Of a stretch of 64,000 nucleotides of DNA, positions 52,124 to 61,762 are shown in pieces. Below the pieces are notes generated by a model, which was not told where the DNA came from, ran no database searches, and saw only the letters and a list, made by a program, of their open reading frames with translations. Position 1 is the first letter of the stretch. Each line of letters opens with the position of its first letter. A program made the position numbers and the translations under genes. This DNA is from Bacillus sp. FJAT-27264 (GTDB taxonomy: Bacteria; Bacillota; Bacilli; Paenibacillales; Paenibacillaceae). The stretch is taken from assembly GCF_001682855.1 (NCBI RefSeq), contig NZ_MAQW01000001.1, positions 62,001 to 126,000 of the forward strand. Reading direction: 5' to 3'.

Positions 52124-53548
52124 CTATCCTGTAATCTTCTTATAAATATCAATGTACTGCTGTGCAGATACATTCCAGCTGTAATCTCCCGCGAAGGCGT
52201 TCTTCGTGATTCTTTTCCAATGCTCAGGTTGGTTATAGGTGGAAATCCCCCTGCGCAGGGTGTGCATCATATCATGGGCATTGTAATCCTTGAAAGAAAA
52301 CCCGTTGCCCTCCCCTGTAACTTCGTTGTAGGAATGCACGGTATCGTTCAGCCCGCCCGTCTCCCGCACTACCGGGATGCTGCCATAGCGGAGGGCAAGT
52401 AGTTGGCTGATGCCGCATGGTTCGAACTTGGAGGGCATAAGGAACAGATCGCTTGCGGCATATATTTTGCGAGACAGACCCTCGCTGAATGTAATTTGTG
52501 AAGATACCTTATCAGGATATCTCCAAGCTGCTTCGCGGAACCAACGCTCATAAGACTCATCCCCGGTTCCCAGGACGACAAATTGAAACTCATCATTATA
52601 CAGCAGCTCATCCAATACCCGTGTCACAAGATCCAAGCCTTTGGAATCCACGAGGCGCGTAACCATGGCAACCAGCGGAACTTGCGGATTCACTGGTAGA
52701 CCAAGCTCCTGCTGCAATCCCACCTTATTCTCGGCCTTCTTGGCCAGATTGGAACGGTAACGGGTAAAGATATGGGAGTCTGACGCCGGATTGTAGCTTT
52801 TGGTGTCAATCCCGTTCACAATACCGCTCAAATTGCCTGCCCGCTCATTCAATAACCCGTCCAGCCCATAACCATAATAAGGCGTACGAATTTCTTCGGC
52901 ATAGGTCGGGCTCACGGTAGTAATATGGTCGCTATATACAAGGCCACCCTTCATATAATTCACGTTGCCGTAGTACTCCACGCCGAGGAAATAATTGCTG
53001 TCAAGACCGAGTAGCTCGCCCAGCACCTCATATGGAAACACCCCCTGGTACAGCAGGTTGTGGATCGTAAACACCGTACGTATATCACTGTAAAAAGGGT
53101 TATGGCGATAATGCCCTTGTAGCAATAGTGGAATCACCGCGGCATGCCAGTCATGGCAATGCAGCACATCCGGCTGAAAGTCGATGGCCGGCAGGCATTC
53201 CAGCACAGCACGGTTGAAGAAGGCAAACCGTTCCCCATCATCCATATATCCGTAAATGGCATCTCGTCCGAAGTAATACTCGTTGTCAATAAAATATACA
53301 GTGATCCCGTCATACACAAGTCGTTCAATGCCGCAATATTGGCTGCGCCAGCCTATTGGGACGTTGACTACGGCAAAGGGTTGTAGCTGAGATGTGAATT
53401 TTTCAGGAATTCCGCGATACTTTGGCATAATGACTCTGACATCCACGCCTGCACCCTTCAGTGCTTTGGGTAGCGCACCAATAACATCGGCCAAACCGCC
53501 CGTTTTGATAAACGGATGACCTTCAGCTGCGGCAAATAAAACCTTCAT
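52124..53548 (-). CDS. glgA: Glycogen synthase
   Basis: 474 residues from the ATG at 53546-53548 (GAAGGGGGAAATAA upstream), which gives the canonical MKVLFAAAEGHPFIKTGGLADVIG start; a longer frame overlaps glgB and is rejected. GT5 features: KTGGLAD for ADP-glucose phosphate, DWHAAVIPL, TIHNLLYQG, NGIDTKSYNP, and the C-terminal FEPCGISQLLALRYGSIPVVRETGGL. Transfers glucose from ADP-glucose to glycogen. Second gene after glgB. Confidence 0.95.
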   Translation of the reverse strand: MKVLFAAAEGHPFIKTGGLADVIGALPKALKGAGVDVRVIMPKYRGIPEKFTSQLQPFAVVNVPIGWRSQYCGIERLVYDGITVYFIDNEYYFGRDAIYGYMDDGERFAFFNRAVLECLPAIDFQPDVLHCHDWHAAVIPLLLQGHYRHNPFYSDIRTVFTIHNLLYQGVFPYEVLGELLGLDSNYFLGVEYYGNVNYMKGGLVYSDHITTVSPTYAEEIRTPYYGYGLDGLLNERAGNLSGIVNGIDTKSYNPASDSHIFTRYRSNLAKKAENKVGLQQELGLPVNPQVPLVAMVTRLVDSKGLDLVTRVLDELLYNDEFQFVVLGTGDESYERWFREAAWRYPDKVSSQITFSEGLSRKIYAASDLFLMPSKFEPCGISQLLALRYGSIPVVRETGGLNDTVHSYNEVTGEGNGFSFKDYNAHDMMHTLRRGISTYNQPEHWKRITKNAFAGDYSWNVSAQQYIDIYKKITG

Positions 53549-53585
53549 GTTTATTTCCCCCTTCGGCTTCTGTATTTGTTCACGA

Positions 53586-55526
53586 TTACTCAGGCGTTTC
53601 GTTCTTCTTGCTGACACGGGATGCCTTCTTCAGCACCACAAAACTCAACGGTGGAAGAACCAGTTCAATGCTGTTGGTCTGATTGTGCCATTTCAGCTTG
53701 CTGCTCTTCAAAGGAGCATTAAGGAGACCGGAGCCGCCATAAGCCGGAGACTCCGAACTGAATATTTCCTCGTAGATTCCCGCACGTGGCACTCCAATGC
53801 GGTACGTGCTGCGTTCCACCGGCTGAAAATTTATGATGATGAGGAGCGTGTCCACAGGACGTTTACCTCGGCGAACGTAAGAAACGACGCTCTGGCCGTT
53901 GTCATCGGCATCGATCCACTGGTATCCCTCCATGGCATGGTCCTGCTCCCACAGAGCTTTTTCACTCCGGTATAGCTTGTTCAAAGCTGCGGTGTAGGCC
54001 AACATCTGGCGATGACGCTCATAATCAAGCAACAGCCAGTCGAGCTGCTCCTCATCCTTCCACTCGATGAATTGCCCAAATTCGCCACCCATGAATAGTA
54101 GCTTTTTGCCAGGATGAGTGATCTGATAACCCAGCAGCTGTCGGAGGCCGGCAAATTTCTGCTCATAAGACCCAGGCATCTTGTCCAGCAACGATTTCTT
54201 GCCGTGCACGACCTCATCATGAGATAGAGGCAGAGTGTAGTTCTCGGAATACGCATAACAGATCGGGAAGGTAAGCAAATTATGATGGTAGGGCCGGGCC
54301 CCGAAGTCATGTTCTATGTATCCAAGGGTGTCATTCATCCAGCCCATATTCCATTTGTAATTGAAGCCAAGTCCTCCCTCATGAGCAGGGGCAGTCACCC
54401 CGGGCCAGGCACTGGATTCTTCAGCCATCATTAAGGCATGAGGGTACTGCTGGAAGATAGCCTTGTTAAGGCGCTGCAGGAAGGAAATGGCTTCCAGGTT
54501 CTCCAGCCCTCCGTTAGTATTGGGGCGATATTGGTGGTGCTGTTTCTCGAAGTCAAGACGCAGCATGCTGGTTACCGCATCCACCCGCATCCCGTCTATG
54601 TGGTATAGATCAAACCAGAACAGTGCATTGGAAATTAGAAATGAAGATATTTCAGGCTTGCTGAAATCAAAGGAAAGTGTGCCCCAGCCGGGCTTTTCGG
54701 CCAACAAGGGGTCGGCATACTCATACAGTGGTGAACCATCAAAACGTCTCAGACCATGGGCATCCTTGGCAAAGTGGGCGGGAACCCAGTCCAAAATCAC
54801 ACCGATTTCTGCTTGATGAAGATGGTCAATCAGGTACATTAGCTCATGCGGCTCACCATATCGGCTTGTTGCTGCAAAATAGCCTGTCCCCTGATAGCCC
54901 CAGGACAAGTCATACGGATGCTCTGCCAGCGGCATGAATTCCACATGGGTGTAACTCATTTCCACCAGATAGGGAATTAATTGATCGACAAGTTCCTTAT
55001 ACGTATAGAATTGTCCGTCATCCTTTTGTCGCCATGTGCCCAGATGCATTTCATAAATATTAAGGGGTTTGTTGTACGGAGTCTTGTTCTTGCGCCGCCA
55101 GGCTGCATCTCCCCAGCAATAGCCCCCGAGATCGGTCACAACCGAAGCTGTTGCCGGACGAACCTCGGCCTTAAACGCGTAAGGGTCGGCTTTGAGGAAG
55201 CTTGTACCATCAGCGGCAATAATTCTATATTTGTATAACATTCCCAGCTTCGCCCCGGGGAAAAACCGACTCCAAAATCCCGAATCGGGTATCTTATATA
55301 ACGTGTCCATGTCCTGCGTTCCGTCCCAGCCATTGTGATCGCCGGCCAGACCTACATATGTCGCATGAGGAGCCCACACGGTAAAGCGCACACCGGAAGT
55401 CCCTTCCCAAGCGGCAATGTGCGCACCCAGGATGTTATAGCTGTGATAGTGCGTGCCCTCATGAAACAAATAAATATTAATATCATCCGTTGACGGGAGG
55501 GTTTCTGTTCTTGGTGTCTCAGCCAA
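53586..55526 (-). CDS. glgB: 1,4-alpha-glucan branching enzyme
   Basis: 646 residues from the TTG at 55524-55526, with AAAGGTGGTG five bases upstream. N-terminal CBM48 (GVRFTVWAPHATYVGLAGDHNGWDG), GH13 catalytic barrel with DWVPAHFAKD, GMRVDAVTSML (nucleophile), MMAEESSAWPG (acid) and LPLSHDEVVHGK, and a C-terminal beta domain. Builds alpha-1,6 branches in glycogen. Divergent from glgC across a ~215-base shared control region; glgA follows 37 bases downstream. Confidence 0.95.
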   Translation of the reverse strand: MAETPRTETLPSTDDINIYLFHEGTHYHSYNILGAHIAAWEGTSGVRFTVWAPHATYVGLAGDHNGWDGTQDMDTLYKIPDSGFWSRFFPGAKLGMLYKYRIIAADGTSFLKADPYAFKAEVRPATASVVTDLGGYCWGDAAWRRKNKTPYNKPLNIYEMHLGTWRQKDDGQFYTYKELVDQLIPYLVEMSYTHVEFMPLAEHPYDLSWGYQGTGYFAATSRYGEPHELMYLIDHLHQAEIGVILDWVPAHFAKDAHGLRRFDGSPLYEYADPLLAEKPGWGTLSFDFSKPEISSFLISNALFWFDLYHIDGMRVDAVTSMLRLDFEKQHHQYRPNTNGGLENLEAISFLQRLNKAIFQQYPHALMMAEESSAWPGVTAPAHEGGLGFNYKWNMGWMNDTLGYIEHDFGARPYHHNLLTFPICYAYSENYTLPLSHDEVVHGKKSLLDKMPGSYEQKFAGLRQLLGYQITHPGKKLLFMGGEFGQFIEWKDEEQLDWLLLDYERHRQMLAYTAALNKLYRSEKALWEQDHAMEGYQWIDADDNGQSVVSYVRRGKRPVDTLLIIINFQPVERSTYRIGVPRAGIYEEIFSSESPAYGGSGLLNAPLKSSKLKWHNQTNSIELVLPPLSFVVLKKASRVSKKNETPE

Positions 55527-55741
55527 TTCATCACCACCTTTATATATAGGATGCACCTATAACATTACCCGAAAAAGTTCCATTTGAAAATGATTTGACT
55601 TGAAAAGAAATTTTTTATGGATAAGAAAATAATTCATGTAATTTTTGCAGTTTCACAGCAATATACTTCACCTATGTCGTTTCAAGACTGGACCCACAGT
55701 TTATATTACAAGCATTGACAAAAAATTGGGAGGGATAACAA

Positions 55742-56968
55742 ATGAGTAAAAAAGAATGTATCGCCATGTTATTGGCCGGTGGGGAAGGACGAAGATTGGC
55801 CCCCTTGACGTCCAGCATGGCTAAACCGGCAGTCCCTTTCGGCGGACAGTATAGAATCATTGACTTTCCCCTCAGTAATTGTGTCAATTCCAATATTGAC
55901 ACTGTAGGCGTACTTACGCAATATGAAGCCGAATCACTACACAGTCATATCGGTGAAGGTGAGCCCTGGGGGCTCCATACAGAGAACGGCAAAGGTGTAA
56001 CTCTTCTCCCGTCCGGGTCTGAAGGCAGGGATCTTTATTCCGGAACAGCCGATGCCATTTATAAGAACATTGATTTTATTGATAATCAGAACCCGGAGAA
56101 TGTGCTGATTCTCTCCGCTGATCATATTTACCACATGGATTATCAGAAAATGCTGGAATACCACATGGGTAAAGATGCCAAAGCCACCATCTCTGTGATG
56201 GAGGTGCCTTGGGAAGAAGCCAGTCGCTTTGGTGTGATGAACGTGAACGAAGCGCTGAAGATTTCCGAATTCGCCGAGAAGCCCAAGGTGCCGCAAAGCA
56301 ATCTTGCTTCTATGGGCATTTACCTCTTCCGCTGGGACTACCTGAAGGAGCATTTACTACGTGATGCTGCCAACACAGACTCCAGCCATGACTTCGGCAA
56401 GGATGTCATTCCAAGTATGCTTGAGTACAATGATGACCTTTTCGCTTATCGCTTTCAGGGATACTGGAGAGATGTAGGTACAGTAGACAGTCTCTGGGAA
56501 GCGCATATGGACCTTTTGACAGCAGACAATGACTGGAAGCTTGAAAACGAAGTATGGCCCATGTACAGTCGAGCCCGCCGTACCAAACTGTCCGTTCACA
56601 AACCACGCAGCCAAATGTCAGCGACCGACTGCCTTGTGAACGACTACTGCACACAGGAAGGAAGCCTGCAGCGCTCCGTCGTCTTTGGAGGCGTTGAGAT
56701 CGGTAAAATGTCAGTCATCAAGCAAAGCGTGGTGATGCCTGGTGCCCGTATCGGACGCGGAGTACACATTGAGAATGCGATTATCGGCGAAGGTGCTGTC
56801 ATCAAGGACGGAGCCATCATCAAAGGCAGCACCGACAACATTGTTGTCGTCGGGCCGCATGAGATCGTTGCTGCGAAGCCGGTGATTCGTACCCAGCCCT
56901 CTCGCCTTCTACAGGATGTTTATGAGAAGACCGGCCGGCTTCGGGCCGCTGAAGGGTTTCCTTCCTAA
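55742..56968 (+). CDS. glgC: Glucose-1-phosphate adenylyltransferase
   Basis: 408 residues. Nucleotide-binding [74 protein letters not shown] and the left-handed beta-helix C-terminus ([31 protein letters not shown]). Makes ADP-glucose, the committed step to glycogen. GGGAGGG is six bases before the ATG. No glgD paralog follows, in contrast to the B. subtilis glgBCDAP order; here glgC is divergent from glgBA. Confidence 0.95.
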   Translation: MSKKECIAMLLAGGEGRRLAPLTSSMAKPAVPFGGQYRIIDFPLSNCVNSNIDTVGVLTQYEAESLHSHIGEGEPWGLHTENGKGVTLLPSGSEGRDLYSGTADAIYKNIDFIDNQNPENVLILSADHIYHMDYQKMLEYHMGKDAKATISVMEVPWEEASRFGVMNVNEALKISEFAEKPKVPQSNLASMGIYLFRWDYLKEHLLRDAANTDSSHDFGKDVIPSMLEYNDDLFAYRFQGYWRDVGTVDSLWEAHMDLLTADNDWKLENEVWPMYSRARRTKLSVHKPRSQMSATDCLVNDYCTQEGSLQRSVVFGGVEIGKMSVIKQSVVMPGARIGRGVHIENAIIGEGAVIKDGAIIKGSTDNIVVVGPHEIVAAKPVIRTQPSRLLQDVYEKTGRLRAAEGFPS

Positions 56969-57069
56969 GTCCATCGTTCACCGATCAACACTTTACGTCC
57001 TGGGTCTGGTTCAAGGCTATTAATGGACATTAATGGTGAATCAGAATATTCATTTTACTTATAACAACT

Positions 57070-57109
57070 ATAAAACGCGCCTCCCTCCATTAGAGAGATG
57101 TGCGTTTTT
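57070..57109 (+). terminator. glgC terminator
   Basis: AAAACGCGCCTCCCTC, loop CATTA, GAGAGATGTGCGTTTTT (G-U pairs included). Confidence 0.65.
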
Positions 57110-57155
57110 GATGTGTTTTGATAGCGGTGGCCATTGGGATGTGCTCCCCAATAAA

Positions 57156-57204
57156 CTTAAAAAGCTGCGTTCAGCACGGATACTCCGCACCAAAAGCAGC
57201 TTTT
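57156..57204 (-). terminator. Terminator of the two-domain acetyltransferase gene
   Basis: Minus-strand AAAAGCTGC and GCAGCTTTT arms, inner GGTGCGGAGTATCCGTGC partial stem, then TTAAG. Confidence 0.65.
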
Positions 57205-57220
57205 GAGAAAGATGAATACA

Positions 57221-58318
57221 CTAAGCTTGGGAAAGCTCCTGCCATTCCCGGCTTAGAAGGCTCATTTCAAGGCAATCTACATACCGTCCGCCGATCAGAG
57301 CTGCTTCTCGCTGTGTCCCTTCATGGACAAAGCCTGCTGCTTCATAAGACTTGCGAGCGCCGGTATTAAAGTCAAATACGCTTAGCGCCAGGCGATGCAG
57401 TCCAAGTCCTGCAAAACCAATCCGCAGAGCCTCCTGCAGCATCCGGGACCCGATTCCCCGACCTCTAAACTGCGGATCAACCACCAGCCGGGAGATACGG
57501 GCATGGCTGTCCTCCCGGTTGATCTGGCTTAGACTGACATGTCCAACTACCTTTCCGCTGCCCCTGTGCACAGCACTATAAATCAACAGTGAAGATTGTG
57601 CCGGATGGTTGGTATTCTCCATATATTTCTGCAGCTGTTCATCGTCCAGAGGATAGGTCAGCGAAGGTCCAGCCCATTGCTTCAGAAAATCCGGCGACAG
57701 ACTCCAGCTCTGTAGCAGCGGAAAATCAGCCACTGAGAAATAGCGAAGCAGAATATCGTCCGGGTCCTCACTGTTCTCATGATACTGATACAGATTTACG
57801 AGACGCCCGCCCCCCGCATCATTTGTTCCCTGGTAACGAAAACCCAGGCTCTGATAATAACGGTTCAACTTGACATTATGCGCGACCGTATCCAGTCGAA
57901 GTCCCTTATGGCCCAGCTTGAGCGCCTGTTTGGCGGCGAACATGATCATTTGCTCTCCGAGACCGCTACCCCGGTAAGGTCCAGCCACCGTAAGACGATG
58001 CAGGTAAGCAAAAGCATCATCATTCTTGTTCCCCCAATACTGAGGATCGCCGAATTGGAGGGTGAACAGCCCTACAGGAGTCTCTCCATCGAACGCCAAG
58101 TACACTTCCCTCTCGTCAAAATACCCAGCGATCTCCTTGGCCGTGAATTGGTCCGGGGACCATTGACGGATTCCGTTATCGACCATCCATTGGGCGGCCG
58201 CCCTCAGCATCCGCAGAATATCCTCCGTCCGATCCACACCTACACGTTCAACACGAATTGGATCTTGCGAGGCTTTGTTCTCACCATTCTCTCCTGTAGT
58301 CGGTATCGCCATGTCCAA
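57221..58318 (-). CDS. Tandem two-domain GNAT acetyltransferase
   Basis: 365 residues holding two complete GNAT domains. The first (~20-180) has LHRLTVAGPYRGSGLGEQMIMFA and LDTVAHNVKLNRYYQSLGFRY; the second (~185-360) has RISRLVVDPQFRGRGIGSRMLQEAL and LSVFDFNTGARKSYEAAGFVHEG, in the RimJ/RimL style. Both acetyl-CoA loops are intact, so both may act. Fusions like this may have arisen from neighbouring genes. Substrates unknown. Own terminator. Confidence 0.82.
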   Translation of the reverse strand: MDMAIPTTGENGENKASQDPIRVERVGVDRTEDILRMLRAAAQWMVDNGIRQWSPDQFTAKEIAGYFDEREVYLAFDGETPVGLFTLQFGDPQYWGNKNDDAFAYLHRLTVAGPYRGSGLGEQMIMFAAKQALKLGHKGLRLDTVAHNVKLNRYYQSLGFRYQGTNDAGGGRLVNLYQYHENSEDPDDILLRYFSVADFPLLQSWSLSPDFLKQWAGPSLTYPLDDEQLQKYMENTNHPAQSSLLIYSAVHRGSGKVVGHVSLSQINREDSHARISRLVVDPQFRGRGIGSRMLQEALRIGFAGLGLHRLALSVFDFNTGARKSYEAAGFVHEGTQREAALIGGRYVDCLEMSLLSREWQELSQA

Positions 58319-58360
58319 TTTCCCCTATCCTGATGTTTATCTAAACCCGATCCAATTATT

Positions 58361-59767
58361 TTAGACTAATGCTTGCTCTGTGGCTAGCGGCAAAATGACT
58401 GTGACTTGTGTCCCCTTCCCCAGCTCACTATGCATTTCGATCCGGCCGTTATGCAGCTCGACGATCTGTTGGGTAATGGCAAGCCCCAGTCCGGTTCCAC
58501 CATTGAGTGCATCCACCTGGAAAAAACGGTCCTTAACCTTAGCCAGATGGGGTTCGCTGATCCCGATTCCGCTGTCCCGGACAATAATAGCGACTTCCTG
58601 ATTAGAGAGCGACTGCACCGTCAGCACAATACTGGAATCCTCATGGGAGAACTTAACGGCATTATCTACAAGGTTCAGGAATACTTGCTTCAGACGGTTG
58701 GCGTCACCCTTTACAAATACAGCGTCATCGCATTCCAGAACCAGATGGATTCTCTTCTTCTCCGCTTTCGCCCAGACATTTAAAATGGTCTCCTGTAGCA
58801 GTACCTTCATATCTACGATGCCAATGGACAGCTTCATTTCATTCTGCTGCAGCTTGGAAAAGTCGAGAATCTCCTCCACCAGCCCAATCAGCCGATCGCT
58901 TTCCTTGGAGATGATCCCCATACCAAGCTTCGTCTCCTCCGGATCATATCCACCGGACACCAGAGTCTCACTCCAGCCTTTGATACTGGTGAGTGGTGTG
59001 CGCAGTTCGTGAGAGATTGACGAGATAAAGTCATCCTTGATCTGATTACTGCGTACTATCTCTTGGGCCATATAATTGATCGTGGTGGCCAACTCGGCAA
59101 TTTCGTACCTATAGTTGCCCTTGATTCTTGTATTGAATTTGCCTTTCGCCATTTGGGCGGATACGGCCGTAATATTATTCAGCGGCTTAACGATGGAGTT
59201 GGCAAGTCCGAAGCTGAACAGCGCAACAATGGCCAGTACAGCAGCGCCGATCCCTACGGAGAGCAGGGTGAGATTCAACAGCCCGCTGTTAATAAACTCC
59301 ACCGAAGTGAGGTATCTCAGAATGTAGACATCCCGACCGTGAATTTGCAGCATTTTGGAGACCGCCATGACACTTTCGTTCGTTCCTGGCTGTCTGCCCA
59401 CCCAGCGGCCTATACTCCCGCCTGCCGCCTCTGGAACATCGCTGGTAGTAATTGTCCGGTCTGGCTGGAACCCTGTAGAGCTGGTGATGATATCACCGTT
59501 ACGAGTCAGCACCTCAAGCTCTGTGTTATTAAACGAGAAGGTGTCCAGCAGATCCTGCAGCCGAACCGTGGAATCCATGCCCGTAACCTGGTATTTGTTA
59601 AAATAAGTCTCCGCCGTACTAAGTTGATTGGTAATCTTGCTATAAATGCTGTCGTAGTAGTAGGTCCGAATAGCCAGCAGGAAAATCACTTCCACCAGGA
59701 GAAGCGCCAAGAAGACTACAAGAATGTAATGCAGTACGATCTGTCTGCGCATCCCCTTCTTTATCAT
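58361..59767 (-). CDS. Sensor histidine kinase
   Basis: 468 residues from the ATG at 59765-59767, which overlaps the response-regulator stop (ATGA). Two membrane helices (~8-30 and ~170-195) enclose a ~135-residue extracytoplasmic domain; HAMP (~195-245), HisKA with FISSISHELRTPLTSIKGWSE (phospho-His), and HATPase_c with VFLNLVDNAVKFSHEDSS, IVRDSGIGIS and GGTGLGLAI. Pairs with the adjacent regulator. It probably senses an envelope signal, and the upstream lipoprotein is a candidate accessory. Confidence 0.92.
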   Translation of the reverse strand: MIKKGMRRQIVLHYILVVFLALLLVEVIFLLAIRTYYYDSIYSKITNQLSTAETYFNKYQVTGMDSTVRLQDLLDTFSFNNTELEVLTRNGDIITSSTGFQPDRTITTSDVPEAAGGSIGRWVGRQPGTNESVMAVSKMLQIHGRDVYILRYLTSVEFINSGLLNLTLLSVGIGAAVLAIVALFSFGLANSIVKPLNNITAVSAQMAKGKFNTRIKGNYRYEIAELATTINYMAQEIVRSNQIKDDFISSISHELRTPLTSIKGWSETLVSGGYDPEETKLGMGIISKESDRLIGLVEEILDFSKLQQNEMKLSIGIVDMKVLLQETILNVWAKAEKKRIHLVLECDDAVFVKGDANRLKQVFLNLVDNAVKFSHEDSSIVLTVQSLSNQEVAIIVRDSGIGISEPHLAKVKDRFFQVDALNGGTGLGLAITQQIVELHNGRIEMHSELGKGTQVTVILPLATEQALV

Positions 59768-60462
59768 TGTCCTTGGCCTCTCCATTTGTAGCCGTGGCCC
59801 CATACCGTTTGCAGATATTCAGGCTCAGACGGATTATTCTCGATCTTTTGACGCAGACGGCGGATGTTCACGTCCACGATTTTGGGATCTCCCATATATT
59901 CCTTGCCCCACACATGATCGAGCAGCAGATCACGGCTAAGTGGTGTATTTTCTTTTTCCAGGAAGAATTGCACCAGCGAGAACTCGGTTGGAGTCAATTC
60001 AATAAGCTCCCCACTACGCTTGAATTGCTTGGAGATCAAATCCAACGTAAAATGCCCGGATTGGAACGAAACTTTGGCCGATGGCTCCCGGTGAACGTTA
60101 ACCCGGCGCAGCAGCGACTGGATGCGGGCAATCAGCTCCGTAGGACTGAATGGCTTACTAACATGATCATCAGCGCCTACCGACAACGCGTAGACCTTAT
60201 CCTGCTCTTGAACTTTGGCTGTGAGGAAAATAATGCCCAGCCGCTCGTTGCTCTCGCGTACACGACGACACACTTCAAATCCGTCAATGCCGGGAACCAT
60301 GACATCCAGGAGTGCAATATCAATATCAGGAATCGTAGTTAGCTTGTGCAGCGCTTCGTTGCCGTCCGCCGCCTCCAGTACCTCGAACCCGTTACGTTTC
60401 AGATTGATAACAATAAAACTGCGGATGGACTCTTCGTCCTCCAGTATGAGCACTTTACTCAT
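59764..60462 (-). CDS. OmpR/PhoB-family response regulator
   Basis: 232 residues. Receiver domain with acidic pair LEDEES, phospho-acceptor Asp in IALLDVMVPGIDG (~residue 53), Thr in IIFLTAK and Lys in GADDHVSKPFSPTEL; C-terminal winged helix (ELIELTPTEFSLVQFFLEKENTPLSRDLLLDHVW, VDVNIRRLRQKIE, VWGHGYKW). Overlaps the lipoprotein gene before it by eight bases and the kinase after it by four. The coupling indicates one operon. Confidence 0.93.
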   Translation of the reverse strand: MSKVLILEDEESIRSFIVINLKRNGFEVLEAADGNEALHKLTTIPDIDIALLDVMVPGIDGFEVCRRVRESNERLGIIFLTAKVQEQDKVYALSVGADDHVSKPFSPTELIARIQSLLRRVNVHREPSAKVSFQSGHFTLDLISKQFKRSGELIELTPTEFSLVQFFLEKENTPLSRDLLLDHVWGKEYMGDPKIVDVNIRRLRQKIENNPSEPEYLQTVWGHGYKWRGQGQ

Positions 60463-61744
60463 CTATTCCCTTCCTTTCGATCGGGGTGGTAATTTTGTTG
60501 TTGTTTCCCCCGTTGGTCTTCTGATCCAGCTTCCCCCGATAGCCAATGAATGTATTTCCGTCGCGACCCCAAAGTTCCCAGTTGCTGTTCTTCAATTGCT
60601 CCCATTCATGTGGCGAGAAGAACGATACTTCAGCAACCGTCTCACCGGTATCCGCCAGAATAAACTTCAGGTATTTATCCAGAACAGACTTCGTATCCAC
60701 CGTGACGTTTCCATGCCATTCTGGCGGAAAATTGATATAGAAACGGTCGGCGGGATCACGATACTGCTGCATGGCAAACGTCAGGCCATCCTTACCGTCC
60801 CATTTATAATAGGAATTGAAGTAGGGTACCGTGTTGGGAGCAAAATACTCCCAGCCTTTCGGCTTCTCCAGCAAACCGATTTCAATAATACCATCGCCAT
60901 CGATGTCCTCGCTAACAATTTTCCGGTCCTTCAGAGTCCGATCATCCCCAGGCACTACTACCCTCAGCTTGTTGTTCTCCATGACCACCACAGAGGTGTA
61001 GGCAGAATTGGACTCCACGGCTGCATCCAGTACGATACCTTCTTTGTTTTCCGCTACTTTTCCTGCCACAATATTGTAATAATTATTAAAATACGGATCG
61101 ATGTTATCCAGCTTATCCAGCACCTTGAAGCCGCCATCGGCGTATTGATACGTCGTAATGGTCGCATATTCATTGCGCTTGAAAGAAACCACGGTAATGT
61201 CCTGGATACCGTCACGATTCAAATCATCTATAATATATTTGGTATAAGGAACCTGCAGTACTTCTTCCAGCGTACCGTTAGAATAACTATACACTACCAT
61301 TCCTTTGTCCTCACCACGGGAATACCCGGCAATAATATCCAGTTTCCCGTCGTTCGTAACATCCTTCAGATCCAGGGATTCAAGAACTGTACCATCACCG
61401 TCAAAGACCAGCTTTTTAACCCAAGCATCTCCCTGTTTTTCCAGAAGCATGCCATGAATCTGCACAGCCTCTCCTGGTGTCTCATAGAAAACGATCGTCT
61501 CCATGATCCCGTCCTTGTTCAAATCCTCCGTACGGATCGAACTGTCATCGTCATTCTTTGGCCGGATTAACGAAGAACCTGAAGGTATCATCGATGTAAT
61601 CGCAGTCATCAATGTTGCCTTGTCCGCCGACAACCGCGGCGTTTTCATCTGGGATACCGGATCGCTGATGAACGAACACCCCGAGAGCAACGACAACGCC
61701 AGTGACGCGGCGGCCAGCCGGCTTATGATTCTTCTATTCAACAT
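60455..61744 (-). CDS. FG-GAP/VCBS-like lipoprotein linked to the two-component system
   Basis: 429 residues. Lipobox SLLSGCSF (residues ~17-24). Four or more calcium-blade-like repeats: EDLNKDGIMETIVFYE, KDVTNDGKLDIIAGYS, DDLNRDGIQDITVVSF, EDIDGDGIIEIGLLE, suggesting an incomplete beta propeller; then a ~130-residue C-terminal region. Start is ATG at 61742-61744, or the GTG two codons earlier, which is closer to AAGGA. The gene sits 19 bases after the ABC ATPase gene and overlaps the response regulator by eight bases. An accessory or target of the two-component system is likely; function unknown. Confidence 0.78.
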   Translation of the reverse strand: MLNRRIISRLAAASLALSLLSGCSFISDPVSQMKTPRLSADKATLMTAITSMIPSGSSLIRPKNDDDSSIRTEDLNKDGIMETIVFYETPGEAVQIHGMLLEKQGDAWVKKLVFDGDGTVLESLDLKDVTNDGKLDIIAGYSRGEDKGMVVYSYSNGTLEEVLQVPYTKYIIDDLNRDGIQDITVVSFKRNEYATITTYQYADGGFKVLDKLDNIDPYFNNYYNIVAGKVAENKEGIVLDAAVESNSAYTSVVVMENNKLRVVVPGDDRTLKDRKIVSEDIDGDGIIEIGLLEKPKGWEYFAPNTVPYFNSYYKWDGKDGLTFAMQQYRDPADRFYINFPPEWHGNVTVDTKSVLDKYLKFILADTGETVAEVSFFSPHEWEQLKNSNWELWGRDGNTFIGYRGKLDQKTNGGNNNKITTPIERKGIDE

Positions 61745-61762
61745 TATCACTCTTTTCCTTGA

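Noticed and set aside
60215..61570. 451-codon plus-strand ORF opposite the FG-GAP lipoprotein and response regulator
   Set aside because: Antisense shadow of two well-supported genes; no domain or ribosome site, composition driven by the opposite frame.
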